Origin: DATARR01 sp036376245
GTDB taxonomy: Bacteria; Acidobacteriota; Thermoanaerobaculia; Multivoradales; UBA5704
NCBI GenBank assembly: GCA_036376245.1
Contig: DASVAS010000067.1
Span: forward strand, 138,978 to 202,977
Direction: 5' to 3'
Length of the DNA: 64,000 nucleotides
The notes under the pieces were generated by a model. That model was not told the origin of the DNA, did not search any database, and saw nothing but the letters and a program-made list of their open reading frames with translations. Of this stretch, positions 8,092 to 16,204 are shown piece by piece; position 1 is the first letter of the stretch; each line of letters starts with the position of its first letter. Made by a program: the position numbers and the translations under genes.

Positions 8092-10146
8092 ATGGAATTC
8101 TCGCTGCGCTGGCTCGCCGACTACGTGGACGTCCCCGCCGATCCCCAGGAGCTGGCCCGCCGGCTGACCGCCGTGGGCCTGGCCGTGGAGGGCATCTCGG
8201 CGCACGGGGACGACACGGTGCTGGACATCGAGGTCACCACCAACCGGCCCGACTGCATGAACCACCTCGGGGTGGCGCGCGAGATCGCGGTCGCCTACGG
8301 CCTGCCGCTGCGGCGTCCGCCGGCGGCGCCCTCCGAGGCGGCCGAACGGGCGGAGGACGCCGCCCGGGTGACGATCGAGGACTTCGAAGGCTGCCCGCGC
8401 TACGCCGCCCGGGTCGTCCGCGGCGTGCGGGTGGGGCCGAGCCCCGACTGGCTGCGCCAGCGGCTGGAGGCGATCGGCCTGCGGTCCATCAACAACATCG
8501 TGGACGTCACCAACTTCATCCTCTGGGAGCTGGGCCAGCCCCTGCACGCCTTCGACCTGGCGACGCTCGCCGGCGGCGAGATCGTGGTGCGCCGCGCCCG
8601 CGCCGGCGAGAAGCTGGTGACCCTGGACGGCCAGGAGCGCGAGCTGACGCCGGAGATGCTGGTGATCGCCGACGCCGAGCGGGCCGTGGCCCTGGCCGGC
8701 GTCATGGGCGGGTTGGAGACCGAGGTCACGGACGCGACCCGCGACATCCTGCTGGAGAGCGCCCACTTCGACCGCCGGGCCGTGCGCGCCACCGCCCGCG
8801 GGCTCGGCATGCACACCGACGCCAGCCACCGCTTCGAGCGCGGCAGCGATCCGGAGCTCTGCGCCGAGGCGGCGAGCCGGGCGGCGGCCCTGATCGCCGA
8901 GCTGGGAGGCGGGACGGTCCTCGCCGGCACGATCGACGTGCGGGACGACAGCCGCTCCTGGCAGCGCCGCGGCCGGCTGGATCTGGCGAAGCTCGACGCG
9001 TTCGCCGGGGCCGAGATCCCGCCGGGCGACGCCGAGCGCCTGCTGACCGGTCTCGGCTTCGGCGTCGAAGCCGCGAACGGGGTCTGGAACGTCACCGTCC
9101 CCTCCTGGCGCTACTTCGACTTCCAGCCGCGGCCCGAGCCGCCGCACCACGTCTATCCCCAGGATCTCTACGAAGAGGTGCTGCGCCACTTCGGGTTCTA
9201 CAACATCCCGGCGGCGCTGCCGGGGATCCCCGGCGCGGACGCGCCGCGGCCCGAGAACCAGATCCGCCGCGAGCGGCTCCGCCGCCTGCTGGCCGCCGCC
9301 GGCTACGCCGAGACCGTCCATTTCGCCTTCCTCGATCCGGCGGCGGACGCGGCGTTCCCGAGCCTGCGGCCGGAGGCGAAGCCGCTGCGCCTGGCCAACC
9401 CGCTCTCCGAGCAGTACTCGGTGCTGCGCCGGTCGCTCGCTCCCAACCTGGTGGAGACGGCCCGCTTCAACCAGCGCCGGGGCCTGCCCGCCGTGCGGGT
9501 GTTCGAGATCGCCACCGTCTTCTACGACACGGGCGGCGAAGGCCTGCCGGACCAGCCGGAGCACGTGGCGCTGGTCTGCGGCGGCAAGGTCGGCACGCCC
9601 TGGGAGCGCGAGGTGGACCTCGACCTCTTCGACCTCAAGGGGGCCGTCGAGACCGTGGCGGACGCCTTCGGGGTGACGCTGGAGGCGCGGCCGGCGGAGC
9701 TGCCGGGCCTGCTGGCCGGCAACTCGGCGGAGCTGCTGCGGGGCGGCCGGGTGGTGGGCTGGTTCGGCCGGGTGGAGGCGGAGGAGGGCTATCCCCTCTA
9801 CGCCGCCGAGATCGAGACGGAAGCCCTCGCCGGCGGCGACGTCAGCCTGCAGGTCGAGCCGCCGTCGCGCTTCCCCGGCATCGGGGCCGACTTCACGCTC
9901 ACCCATGCCGTGGAGACGCCCTGGGCGGAGATCGATCGGACCATCGCGGAGAACGCGCCCGAGGACCTGGTCTCCTGGCAGCTCAAGGTCCGCTACCGCG
10001 GGCAGGGGGTGCCCGAGGGGGCGGTCAACACCACCATCTCGTTCCACTACAACGCCGGCGACCGCTCGCTGACGCAGGAGGAGGTCAACGCCCGCCAGCT
10101 TGGCCTCAACCAGGAGCTCGAGCGCCGCTTCGGCTGGAGGGGGTAG
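8092..10146 (+). CDS. pheT: Phenylalanine--tRNA ligase beta subunit, short form
   Basis: The product has 684 residues, against about 790-800 in E. coli and most bacteria. It begins MEFSLRWLADYVDV and passes from VGLAVEGISAHGDD straight to LDIEVTTNRPDCMNH. The EMAP/OB-fold tRNA-binding insertion (about residues 40-150 in E. coli PheT) is therefore missing. The B3/B4 editing region, B5 and the class II-like domain are present, and the C-terminal FDX-ACB anticodon domain is recognisable (residues ~590-684). The ATG at 8092 sits behind GGGGGAGCG. The truncation is internal and in frame, not a frameshift. Confidence 0.95.
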   Translation: MEFSLRWLADYVDVPADPQELARRLTAVGLAVEGISAHGDDTVLDIEVTTNRPDCMNHLGVAREIAVAYGLPLRRPPAAPSEAAERAEDAARVTIEDFEGCPRYAARVVRGVRVGPSPDWLRQRLEAIGLRSINNIVDVTNFILWELGQPLHAFDLATLAGGEIVVRRARAGEKLVTLDGQERELTPEMLVIADAERAVALAGVMGGLETEVTDATRDILLESAHFDRRAVRATARGLGMHTDASHRFERGSDPELCAEAASRAAALIAELGGGTVLAGTIDVRDDSRSWQRRGRLDLAKLDAFAGAEIPPGDAERLLTGLGFGVEAANGVWNVTVPSWRYFDFQPRPEPPHHVYPQDLYEEVLRHFGFYNIPAALPGIPGADAPRPENQIRRERLRRLLAAAGYAETVHFAFLDPAADAAFPSLRPEAKPLRLANPLSEQYSVLRRSLAPNLVETARFNQRRGLPAVRVFEIATVFYDTGGEGLPDQPEHVALVCGGKVGTPWEREVDLDLFDLKGAVETVADAFGVTLEARPAELPGLLAGNSAELLRGGRVVGWFGRVEAEEGYPLYAAEIETEALAGGDVSLQVEPPSRFPGIGADFTLTHAVETPWAEIDRTIAENAPEDLVSWQLKVRYRGQGVPEGAVNTTISFHYNAGDRSLTQEEVNARQLGLNQELERRFGWRG

Positions 10147-10148
10147 CG

Positions 10149-10511
10149 TTGGAGATCGAGTGGCTGGACAGTCTCGAGACCCGGGTGCGCGAGGCCGTCG
10201 AGCGCCTGGGGGAGATGCGGGAAGAGAACGGCACGCTGCGCGGCCGGATCGAGGAGCTGGAGACCCAGCTCGCCACTCTGTCGATCCCGCCCGCCGAGCC
10301 CACGGACGTGGTGGCGGACGACGCCCGGGTGCGGGAGGAGCTGGAAGCCCTGCGCGCCCGCGTGCGGGATCTGGAGGACGACCTCGCCGCCGCCCAGACC
10401 GAGAAGGCCGAGGCCGCCGGGGCGGCGAAGGCCTGGGAGATCGAGAGGGAGGAGGTCCGGCGAAGGGTGGAGGGGCTGGTGGAGAGGCTGGAGGGGTTGG
10501 CGGAGAGCTAG
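10149..10511 (+). CDS. ZapB-like coiled-coil protein
   Basis: The product is a 120-residue protein that is almost entirely charged heptads (Leu/Val at a/d, Glu/Arg elsewhere), starting at TTG 10149, three bases after pheT. Length, coiled-coil character and a neighbouring zapA fit a ZapB-like division-ring factor, but coiled coils give weak family evidence. Its stop codon overlaps that of the convergent TOPRIM-like gene by the four bases CTAG. Confidence 0.55.
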   Translation: MEIEWLDSLETRVREAVERLGEMREENGTLRGRIEELETQLATLSIPPAEPTDVVADDARVREELEALRARVRDLEDDLAAAQTEKAEAAGAAKAWEIEREEVRRRVEGLVERLEGLAES

Positions 10512-11041
10512 AAGCCCGGAATGAACTTCCTCAAGAACCGCTGGAAGGATTCGTTTCGGCGGATAGCCACCTGAAGATCGAAGCTTTTTAGCAGATCGAG
10601 CATCGCGGGCAGGCGAGGCTGGCCCGGATGTAGCGTTGCGGCCGCGAAAGCTTCCTTGGTGACGACACGAGTGTCTGGACACCGGCCGATGGGCAGCGAC
10701 CTCCATGGATGGTCCTCGGGAATGCCCGCACAGTACCAGCTTTCGATCTCCCCCTTGACGATCTGTATGCGGTCCGGACTGGCAGGGGGGAAGGATTTCA
10801 AGAGGCTGTCCTTCGCCGCGGTGGCGCAGGGATGCTGGTCGAGATCGTGGACCAGGATGTAGTCGGCCTTCATGCCGGCGATGCTGCGGAGCAGGCCGTT
10901 GACCTTCTCCTTCTTGAGCGTGCTGATCCGAACCACTTGGATGTCGTGATAGGCGCTACTCAGAAGTGGCAACACGACAGAGCGGAAGAAGCGCTCGTCG
11001 TCATCTCCTTCCACAAGGAGGAAGAGCCGGCGGTAGCTCAT
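10508..11041 (-). CDS. TOPRIM-like protein paired with an AAA ATPase
   Basis: The product has 177 residues. The N-terminus reads LFLLVEGDDDERFF, with Glu11 after a hydrophobic strand. A second strand carries HDLDQ (Asp66, Asp68). This E...DxD arrangement is that of a TOPRIM metal site. A motif GEIESWYCAGI, typical of small proteins that partner OLD/AAA_21-type ATPases, follows. The ATG overlaps the stop of the upstream ATPase (ATGA), so the two are translationally coupled. Base composition is visibly less G+C-rich than the flanking housekeeping genes. A defence or toxin-nuclease role is inferred; the protein could also be a non-catalytic TOPRIM relative. Confidence 0.7.
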   Translation of the reverse strand: MSYRRLFLLVEGDDDERFFRSVVLPLLSSAYHDIQVVRISTLKKEKVNGLLRSIAGMKADYILVHDLDQHPCATAAKDSLLKSFPPASPDRIQIVKGEIESWYCAGIPEDHPWRSLPIGRCPDTRVVTKEAFAAATLHPGQPRLPAMLDLLKSFDLQVAIRRNESFQRFLRKFIPGF

Positions 11042-12030
11042 CCTCCGAAACCGAGCAGATCCTGGACGTAGAGGTCCTCGACTCCAAGATCGTTCTCAAG
11101 GAACACCTTAAGATGCTCGTTTTCCGCCGGCCGCGAGATTCGCGAGAAGCCGTCGGCGTCGCGGCGGACGAGGAGGAGATCCTCGAGGCGCGCATGCTTC
11201 ACAAGCTCGGGGTTGTGAGTGGTGACGATCACCTGCTTCTGTTTCGAGGCATCCGCCAGCATGGCCGCTACCTTGGAGATCAGGTGCGGGTGGATGTTCC
11301 GCTCAGGCTCCTCGATGATGACAATGGGAGATTTGTCGAAATATAGAGCTACTAGAAGTGCAGTGAGGTGGATCGTGCCGTCCGAGAGGAAGGGAGCTGG
11401 AAGATAGTCTCCCTGGGCATAGACCTCTTTGATCGAGAACAACAGCGATTTGTCGGCGGTGAACCGGTCGACCTTCACGTCGGTCACGAAGGGCAGAAGG
11501 TCACGCAGGAGAAGAGTGAGCCGCGCTCTTTCTTCCTCGTACTTCAAGAGGTTCCCAAGTACGACGGCGAGATTGCTCCCGTCGGATTCGAGATCGGCTT
11601 TGCCGGTAACGGGGACCGCCCGTTTCGGGAGCTTGGGGTCGAGATCGAAGAAAGACGCCTTGAAATCGGGCTGCGTCAGCTCCTCGGGCTTGTACGGCCT
11701 CGGGCCGGTGATCCTGTACAAGGCCGTGAACCCGGGGGCTTCGGCCTGTTTTTCCAACTCGACACGCCACTTGCTTCCGGTTCTTGTCAGCTCGAGGTAG
11801 ACCGGCCTCGAGGCCCCGATCTTCAGGTTCGCCAGATAGTCCATTCCGCCCTGAAGAGAAACCGCGTTCTCGTAGCCGAGCTCCGAGCAGTCCCGGAGGA
11901 ACCGGAAGATCTCCAGGAAGTTCGACTTGCCGGCTGCGTTGGCTCCGACGAGGATGTTCAGCGGACGCAACTCCACTTCAAGCTCGTCGAAGCTCTTGAA
12001 GTTCGAGGCCTTGATCTTTTGAATCGTCAT
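11038..12030 (-). CDS. AAA family ATPase (RecF/OLD-like, AAA_21)
   Basis: The 330-residue protein has an ABC-type ATPase fold. It starts MTIQKIKASNFKSF, has Walker A GANAAGKS (residues 29-36), a LSDGT signature near 214, Walker B VIIEEPERN (about 237-245) and a switch His in TTHNPE. This is the arrangement of OLD-family, RecF-like and many anti-phage ATPases. It lacks a long SMC-type coiled coil. It is the first gene of a two-gene unit with the TOPRIM-like protein, and it starts 32 bases after the pyrD stop on the same strand. Lower G+C than its neighbours suggests acquisition. Confidence 0.85.
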   Translation of the reverse strand: MTIQKIKASNFKSFDELEVELRPLNILVGANAAGKSNFLEIFRFLRDCSELGYENAVSLQGGMDYLANLKIGASRPVYLELTRTGSKWRVELEKQAEAPGFTALYRITGPRPYKPEELTQPDFKASFFDLDPKLPKRAVPVTGKADLESDGSNLAVVLGNLLKYEEERARLTLLLRDLLPFVTDVKVDRFTADKSLLFSIKEVYAQGDYLPAPFLSDGTIHLTALLVALYFDKSPIVIIEEPERNIHPHLISKVAAMLADASKQKQVIVTTHNPELVKHARLEDLLLVRRDADGFSRISRPAENEHLKVFLENDLGVEDLYVQDLLGFGG

Positions 12031-12062
12031 GAAGTGGCGGCTGCCCTGATTCAGCAGTCCTG

Positions 12063-13118
12063 CTAAATCCCCTCTCCTATGATCTCATAGATGCTCTTCG
12101 CCCCATCCCGCTCCATCAACCGCAGCAGCTCTTCGTTGATCCGCCTCGGCAGCGAGGGCCCCTGGTAGATCAGGGCGGTGTAGACCTGCACCAGGCTCGC
12201 CCCCGCCTTGAGGCGCCGGTAGGCCTCGGCTCCTGAATCGATTCCCCCGACGCTGATCAGCACGGCCTTCCCGAACAGGGCGCGGGCCACCGCCTGGAAG
12301 ATCGCGAAGCTCTTCTCCCGCAGCACCCGCCCCGAGAGCCCTCCGAAGTCCTTGGCTGCCGGCAGCAGCGCGTAGTCCACCGTGGTGTTGGTGGCGATGA
12401 CCCCGGCGGCGCCGGCGTCGACAGCGGTCTCGGCCAGGGCCACCGCCTGGGCGGGCTCCATGTCCGGGGCGATCTTGACCAGGATGGGCTTCGCCGTGAT
12501 CCCCTTGGCCAGCCCGAAGACCGCGCGGAGGAAATCCTCGTTCTGGAGGTCGCGCAGCCCCGGCGTGTTGGGCGAGGAGAGGTTCACCACCATGTAGTCG
12601 CAGAGGTCGTGCAGTCCGCGGATCAGGGTCTCGTAGTCGTCCAGCGCCTTCTCGGGCGGCGTCGCCTTGTTCTTGCCGACGTTGACGCCCAGCGGCAAGG
12701 GGGCTGGCCAGGCCTTCTCCAGCCGCCGGCGCACGGCCGCCATGCCGCCGTTGTTGAAGCCCAGGGCGTTCTGGAGGCTCTCCTGGGCGGCGTGGCGGAA
12801 GAGGCGCGGCTTCGGATTGCCCGGCTGGGGGAGCGGGGTGACCGTGCCGACCTCCATGAAGCCGAATCCCAGGGCGGGCATGGCGCGGACCGCCACGGCG
12901 TCCTTGTCGAATCCGGCGGCGAGCCCCACGGGGTTGGCGAAGACGCGGCCGAAGAGGGTCTGGCGGAGGGGGGCGGCGTCCACCAGGTTCCGCCGGGCCA
13001 GCGCGGCCGCCACGCCCGGCGCCGCCCGGGCGGCCCGCAGCGCTCCCATGCCGAGGCCGTGGGCCCGCTCGGAATCGAGGCGGAAGAGCAGGGAGCGGAG
13101 GGCGGGATAGAAGCGCAT
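12063..13118 (-). CDS. pyrD: Dihydroorotate dehydrogenase (quinone), class 2
   Basis: This enzyme oxidises dihydroorotate to orotate in pyrimidine synthesis and passes electrons to membrane quinone. The 351-residue product has the extended N-terminal helical region of class 2 enzymes, NPVGLAAGFDKD, the catalytic-serine loop NLSSPNTPGLRDLQ, and the FMN phosphate-binding ISVGGI...GASLVQVYTALIYQGP. Length is typical. It points opposite to the surrounding zapB-like and zapA genes. A TACAAT -10-like hexamer lies about 10 bases upstream of its start (13128-13133 on the minus strand). Confidence 0.96.
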   Translation of the reverse strand: MRFYPALRSLLFRLDSERAHGLGMGALRAARAAPGVAAALARRNLVDAAPLRQTLFGRVFANPVGLAAGFDKDAVAVRAMPALGFGFMEVGTVTPLPQPGNPKPRLFRHAAQESLQNALGFNNGGMAAVRRRLEKAWPAPLPLGVNVGKNKATPPEKALDDYETLIRGLHDLCDYMVVNLSSPNTPGLRDLQNEDFLRAVFGLAKGITAKPILVKIAPDMEPAQAVALAETAVDAGAAGVIATNTTVDYALLPAAKDFGGLSGRVLREKSFAIFQAVARALFGKAVLISVGGIDSGAEAYRRLKAGASLVQVYTALIYQGPSLPRRINEELLRLMERDGAKSIYEIIGEGI

Positions 13119-13159
13119 GGCCGGGGGATTGTAGCCTCCCGAGAGTATCGCTACGACTG

Positions 13160-13168
13160 TGTTATAGT
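13160..13168 (+). promoter_or_regulatory. Extended -10 promoter element for zapA
   Basis: TGTTATAGT is an extended -10 element (TG-n-TATAGT). It lies about 70 bases before the zapA ATG, in the divergent gap with pyrD. No good -35 hexamer is seen at 17 bases, which is tolerated by extended -10 promoters. Confidence 0.45.
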
Positions 13169-13239
13169 GTCGCTGGCCAAACCGCTGGCATTACATCACT
13201 TGCTGGTCGGTAGGCTGACGCCGACGGACTGGAAAGCCT

Positions 13240-13530
13240 ATGCCTTCTGCAACCACTACACCGGTTGAGATTTTTGGCGAGGTGTACCATGTCCGCGGAA
13301 ACGACGAGAACGGGTATCTCCAGGGCCTGGCCGACCTCGTGGACCGCAAGATGCGGGAGGTCGCCGAGCACGTGAAGACGTCCGACAAGGGGCGGATCGC
13401 GATCCTGGCGGCGCTCAATCTCGCGGACGAGCTGTTTCAGGCTCAGAGTCGGCAAGAAGGGGAACGAGTCGAGATCAGGGAGAAGGTGGCGGCGCTGACG
13501 CAGGAATTAAGTCAGGCCCTGGAGGGTTGA
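13240..13530 (+). CDS. zapA: Cell division protein ZapA
   Basis: ZapA cross-links FtsZ filaments at the division ring. The 96-residue product has the N-terminal strand VEIFGEVYHVRG, the EYLQGLADLVD-type helix region and a C-terminal coiled coil, the usual ZapA layout and length. The ATG at 13240 is preceded by GGAAAG. The 6S RNA candidate follows 50 bases downstream, the same neighbourhood as in many proteobacteria, which supports both calls. Confidence 0.85.
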   Translation: MPSATTTPVEIFGEVYHVRGNDENGYLQGLADLVDRKMREVAEHVKTSDKGRIAILAALNLADELFQAQSRQEGERVEIREKVAALTQELSQALEG

Positions 13531-13580
13531 CAGAGGGGCCGCGCGGCACCGCTCAAGATAGGAAAATGGAACAAGGGTCA

Positions 13581-13767
13581 GCATCCCCTGCGTGGTTCGT
13601 GATGGGTTTTACGATTGTAGAACCAACATTCACCCCTAGGGAGTCTTTCACTCGCGGGTCTGTGCCAGCCTCGCTCGAACGAGGACGCTAATGGCTCACG
13701 AAGCGGACACCCACCTGGCGCGTTTCAGGTTCTAAACGCACGGCCCACACGGCCGCGCGGGGGATGC
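13581..13767 (+). ncRNA. ssrS: 6S RNA (SsrS) candidate
   Basis: A 187-nt stretch without coding potential lies between zapA and rny. It is closed by a perfect 8-bp terminal stem, GCATCCCC (13581-13588) with GGGGATGC (13760-13767). The length equals that of known 6S RNAs (about 180-190 nt). The conserved-looking strings TGGTTCGTGATGG and GAACCAACATTCACCC follow the closing stem, and a Watson-Crick rod with a central open region can be drawn. 6S RNA binds the sigma-70 holoenzyme by mimicking an open promoter. I had no covariance model; ends are taken from the stem. Confidence 0.75.
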
Positions 13768-13773
13768 CCTTTC

Positions 13774-13795
13774 CCTTCTCCTCCTTCGGAGAAGG
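13774..13795 (+). terminator. Hairpin after 6S RNA
   Basis: CCTTCTCC (13774-13781) pairs perfectly with GGAGAAGG (13788-13795) across a six-base loop, just 3' of the 6S candidate. There is no U-tract, so it may be a processing or stability hairpin rather than an intrinsic terminator. Confidence 0.35.
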
Positions 13796-13850
13796 CCTCT
13801 CCGGACCTCGACTGGTTCCCCCCCTTGCCGTTGACCATAAGGGGTAACCG

Positions 13851-15416
13851 GTGAGCACCGAAACCATCATCCTGATCGCGCTGATCGCAGCCGCGGTCGT
13901 GGGGCTTGTGTTGTGGTGGCGCTTCATCCGCCAGGAGGCGAAGCGCATCCTCGAGCGGGCCCGCGTCGACGCCGCCAAGGTGATCGAGGACGCCCAGCGT
14001 CAGGGCGAAGCCCAGCAGCGAGAGGCCGAGATCGCGGCCAAGGAGAAGCTCCTCCAGGCGCGCAGCGAGTTCGAGAAGGTCTCCCGCAAGCGCCGCGCCG
14101 AGCTGGAGGCGCAGGAACGCCGCCTCACCCAGAAAGAAGACAACCTCGACAAGAAGAGCGAGGACGTCGCCCGCCGCGACAAGGAGCTGTCGCAGCTCGA
14201 CCGCTCCCTGGCCGCCCGCGAGAAGAGCCTCGAAAAGCGCGAGGCCGAGCTGGAGTTCATGGTCGCGGAGGAGCGGACCCGGCTGGAGGCGATCGCCGGC
14301 CTCACCGCCCAGCAGGCGCGGGAGGAGCTGGTGCGGGTGATGGAGGACGAGGCCCGCATCGAGGCCGCCCACATCGTCAAGCGCATCGAGGACGAGGCCC
14401 GCGAGCAGGCCCACAAGCAGGCCCAGCGCATCATCGGCATGGCCGTCCAGCGGTCGGCGTCCGACTACGTCTCCGAGACCACGGTGTCGGTGGTGATGCT
14501 CCCCAACGACGAGATGAAGGGGCGGATCATCGGCCGCGAGGGGCGCAACATCCGCGCCCTGGAGATGGCGACCGGGGTGGACCTCATCGTCGACGACACC
14601 CCGGAGGCGGTGATCCTCTCCGGTTTCGACCCCTTCCGCCGCGAGGTGGCCCGCGTGGCCCTGGAACGGCTGATCCAGGACGGCCGCATCCACCCGGCGC
14701 GCATCGAGGAGATCGTCGAGAAGGTCAAGGCCGAGTTCGAGCAGAAGATCCTCCACGAGGGGGAGTCGGCGCTTCTGGAGCTGGGCATCCCCGGCATGCA
14801 CCCGGAGCTGGTGAAGCTGCTGGGCCGCCTGCGCTACCGCACCTCCTACGGCCAGAACGTCCTCCAGCACAGCAAGGAGGTCGCCTTCCTGGCCGGCACC
14901 ATGGCCGCCGAGCTGAAGGCCAACATCGCGATCGCCCGCCGCGGCGGCCTGCTGCACGACATCGGCAAGGCCATCGACCGCGAGATGGACGGCACCCACC
15001 TGCAGATCGGCATCGACCTGCTCCGCAAGTACGGCGAGACCGAGGAGGTCGTCCACTCCATGGCCTGCCACCACGGCGACTACGATCCGCAGACGGTGGA
15101 GGCCGTGCTGGTGACGGCCGCCGACGCCCTCTCCGCCGCCCGGCCCGGCGCCCGCCGCGAGGTGCTGGAGACCTACGTCAAGCGGCTGGAGAAGCTGGAG
15201 GAGATCGCCTCCGGCTTCAAGGGCGTGCAGAAGACCTTCGCCATCCAGGCCGGCCGCGAGATCCGCATCATCGTGGACAGCGGCAAGATCGCCGACGAGG
15301 CTGCCCTCTGGCTGTCCAAGGACATCGCCCGCAAGATCGAGCAGGAGCTGACCTATCCCGGTCAGATCAAGGTGACGGTGATCCGCGAGACCCGGTCGGT
15401 CGAGTACGCGCGATGA
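13851..15416 (+). CDS. rny: Ribonuclease Y
   Basis: RNase Y is a membrane-anchored endoribonuclease that starts mRNA decay. The 521-residue product starts at GTG 13851 and has one N-terminal transmembrane helix (residues 6-24), a long charged coiled coil to about residue 200, a KH domain containing GRIIGREGRNIRALE, and an HD domain with the metal pair in GGLLHDIGKAID (about 365-370). Domain order and length match the family. Its stop overlaps the start of the next gene (ATGA), as in the conserved rny-ymdB pair. Confidence 0.96.
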   Translation: MSTETIILIALIAAAVVGLVLWWRFIRQEAKRILERARVDAAKVIEDAQRQGEAQQREAEIAAKEKLLQARSEFEKVSRKRRAELEAQERRLTQKEDNLDKKSEDVARRDKELSQLDRSLAAREKSLEKREAELEFMVAEERTRLEAIAGLTAQQAREELVRVMEDEARIEAAHIVKRIEDEAREQAHKQAQRIIGMAVQRSASDYVSETTVSVVMLPNDEMKGRIIGREGRNIRALEMATGVDLIVDDTPEAVILSGFDPFRREVARVALERLIQDGRIHPARIEEIVEKVKAEFEQKILHEGESALLELGIPGMHPELVKLLGRLRYRTSYGQNVLQHSKEVAFLAGTMAAELKANIAIARRGGLLHDIGKAIDREMDGTHLQIGIDLLRKYGETEEVVHSMACHHGDYDPQTVEAVLVTAADALSAARPGARREVLETYVKRLEKLEEIASGFKGVQKTFAIQAGREIRIIVDSGKIADEAALWLSKDIARKIEQELTYPGQIKVTVIRETRSVEYAR

Positions 15417-16201
15417 TCCTGCTCTTCGTCGGCGACGTCATGGGCAAGCCGGGCCGGCGGGCTCTCCACAGCCTGCTGCCCCGGCTGGTCGACCGCCACC
15501 GCGCCGACTACGTCGTGGTCAACGTGGAGAATTCCGCCGGCGGCTTCGGCGTCACGCCGGAGGTGCTGCGGGAGATCGCCGACCTGCCCATCGACGTCTT
15601 CACCACCGGCAACCACGTCTGGGACAAGAAGGAAGGGGTGGAGATCCTCGACCGCCAGCCCAACCTCCTGCGCCCGGCCAACTATCCCGAGGGCAACCCG
15701 GGCAAGGGGCTGCACGTGGGGGAGACGGCGGCGGGCATCCCGGTGGCGGTGATGAACCTCGAAGGCATGGTCTTCATGAGCAATCTCGAGTCCCCCTTCC
15801 ACACGGCGGACCGCCTGCTGAAGGGGCTCGCCCCACAAGTCAAGGTGGTGATGGTGGACTTCCACGCCGAGGCCACCAGCGAGAAGCAGGCGATGGGCTT
15901 CTATCTCGACGGCCGGGTCAGCGCCGTGCTCGGCACCCACACCCACGTCCCCACCGCCGACGAGCGGGTCCTGCCCGGCGGCACGGCCCTGCAGACCGAC
16001 GTGGGGATGACCGGCCCCTACGAGTCCATCATCGGCATGCGGGTCGACAAGGTCCTCAAACGGTTCCTGCTCCAGACCCCGTCGTCCTTCGAGGTCGCGA
16101 AGCGGGACGTGCGCCTTGCCGGCGCCGTCATCGACATCGACGAGACGACGGGCAAGGCGCGGTCCATCGAGCGGCTGCTGGAGCCGTACGCCGAAGGCTA
16201 A
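15413..16201 (+). CDS. YmdB-like metallophosphoesterase (TIGR00282 type)
   Basis: The 262-residue protein starts MILLFVGDVMGKPGR and carries the dimetal phosphoesterase motifs GDVMG, NVENSAGG, TGNHVWD and GTHTHVPTAD. In Bacillus the homologue YmdB hydrolyses cyclic nucleotides and affects biofilm and RNase regulation, and it neighbours rny as here. The ATG at 15413 overlaps the rny stop, so the two are translationally coupled. Length is normal for the family. Confidence 0.93.
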   Translation: MILLFVGDVMGKPGRRALHSLLPRLVDRHRADYVVVNVENSAGGFGVTPEVLREIADLPIDVFTTGNHVWDKKEGVEILDRQPNLLRPANYPEGNPGKGLHVGETAAGIPVAVMNLEGMVFMSNLESPFHTADRLLKGLAPQVKVVMVDFHAEATSEKQAMGFYLDGRVSAVLGTHTHVPTADERVLPGGTALQTDVGMTGPYESIIGMRVDKVLKRFLLQTPSSFEVAKRDVRLAGAVIDIDETTGKARSIERLLEPYAEG

Positions 16202-16204
16202 CCG

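Noticed and set aside
13527..13532. TTGACA over the zapA stop as a 6S RNA -35 box
   Set aside because: No -10-like hexamer follows at 16-18 bases.
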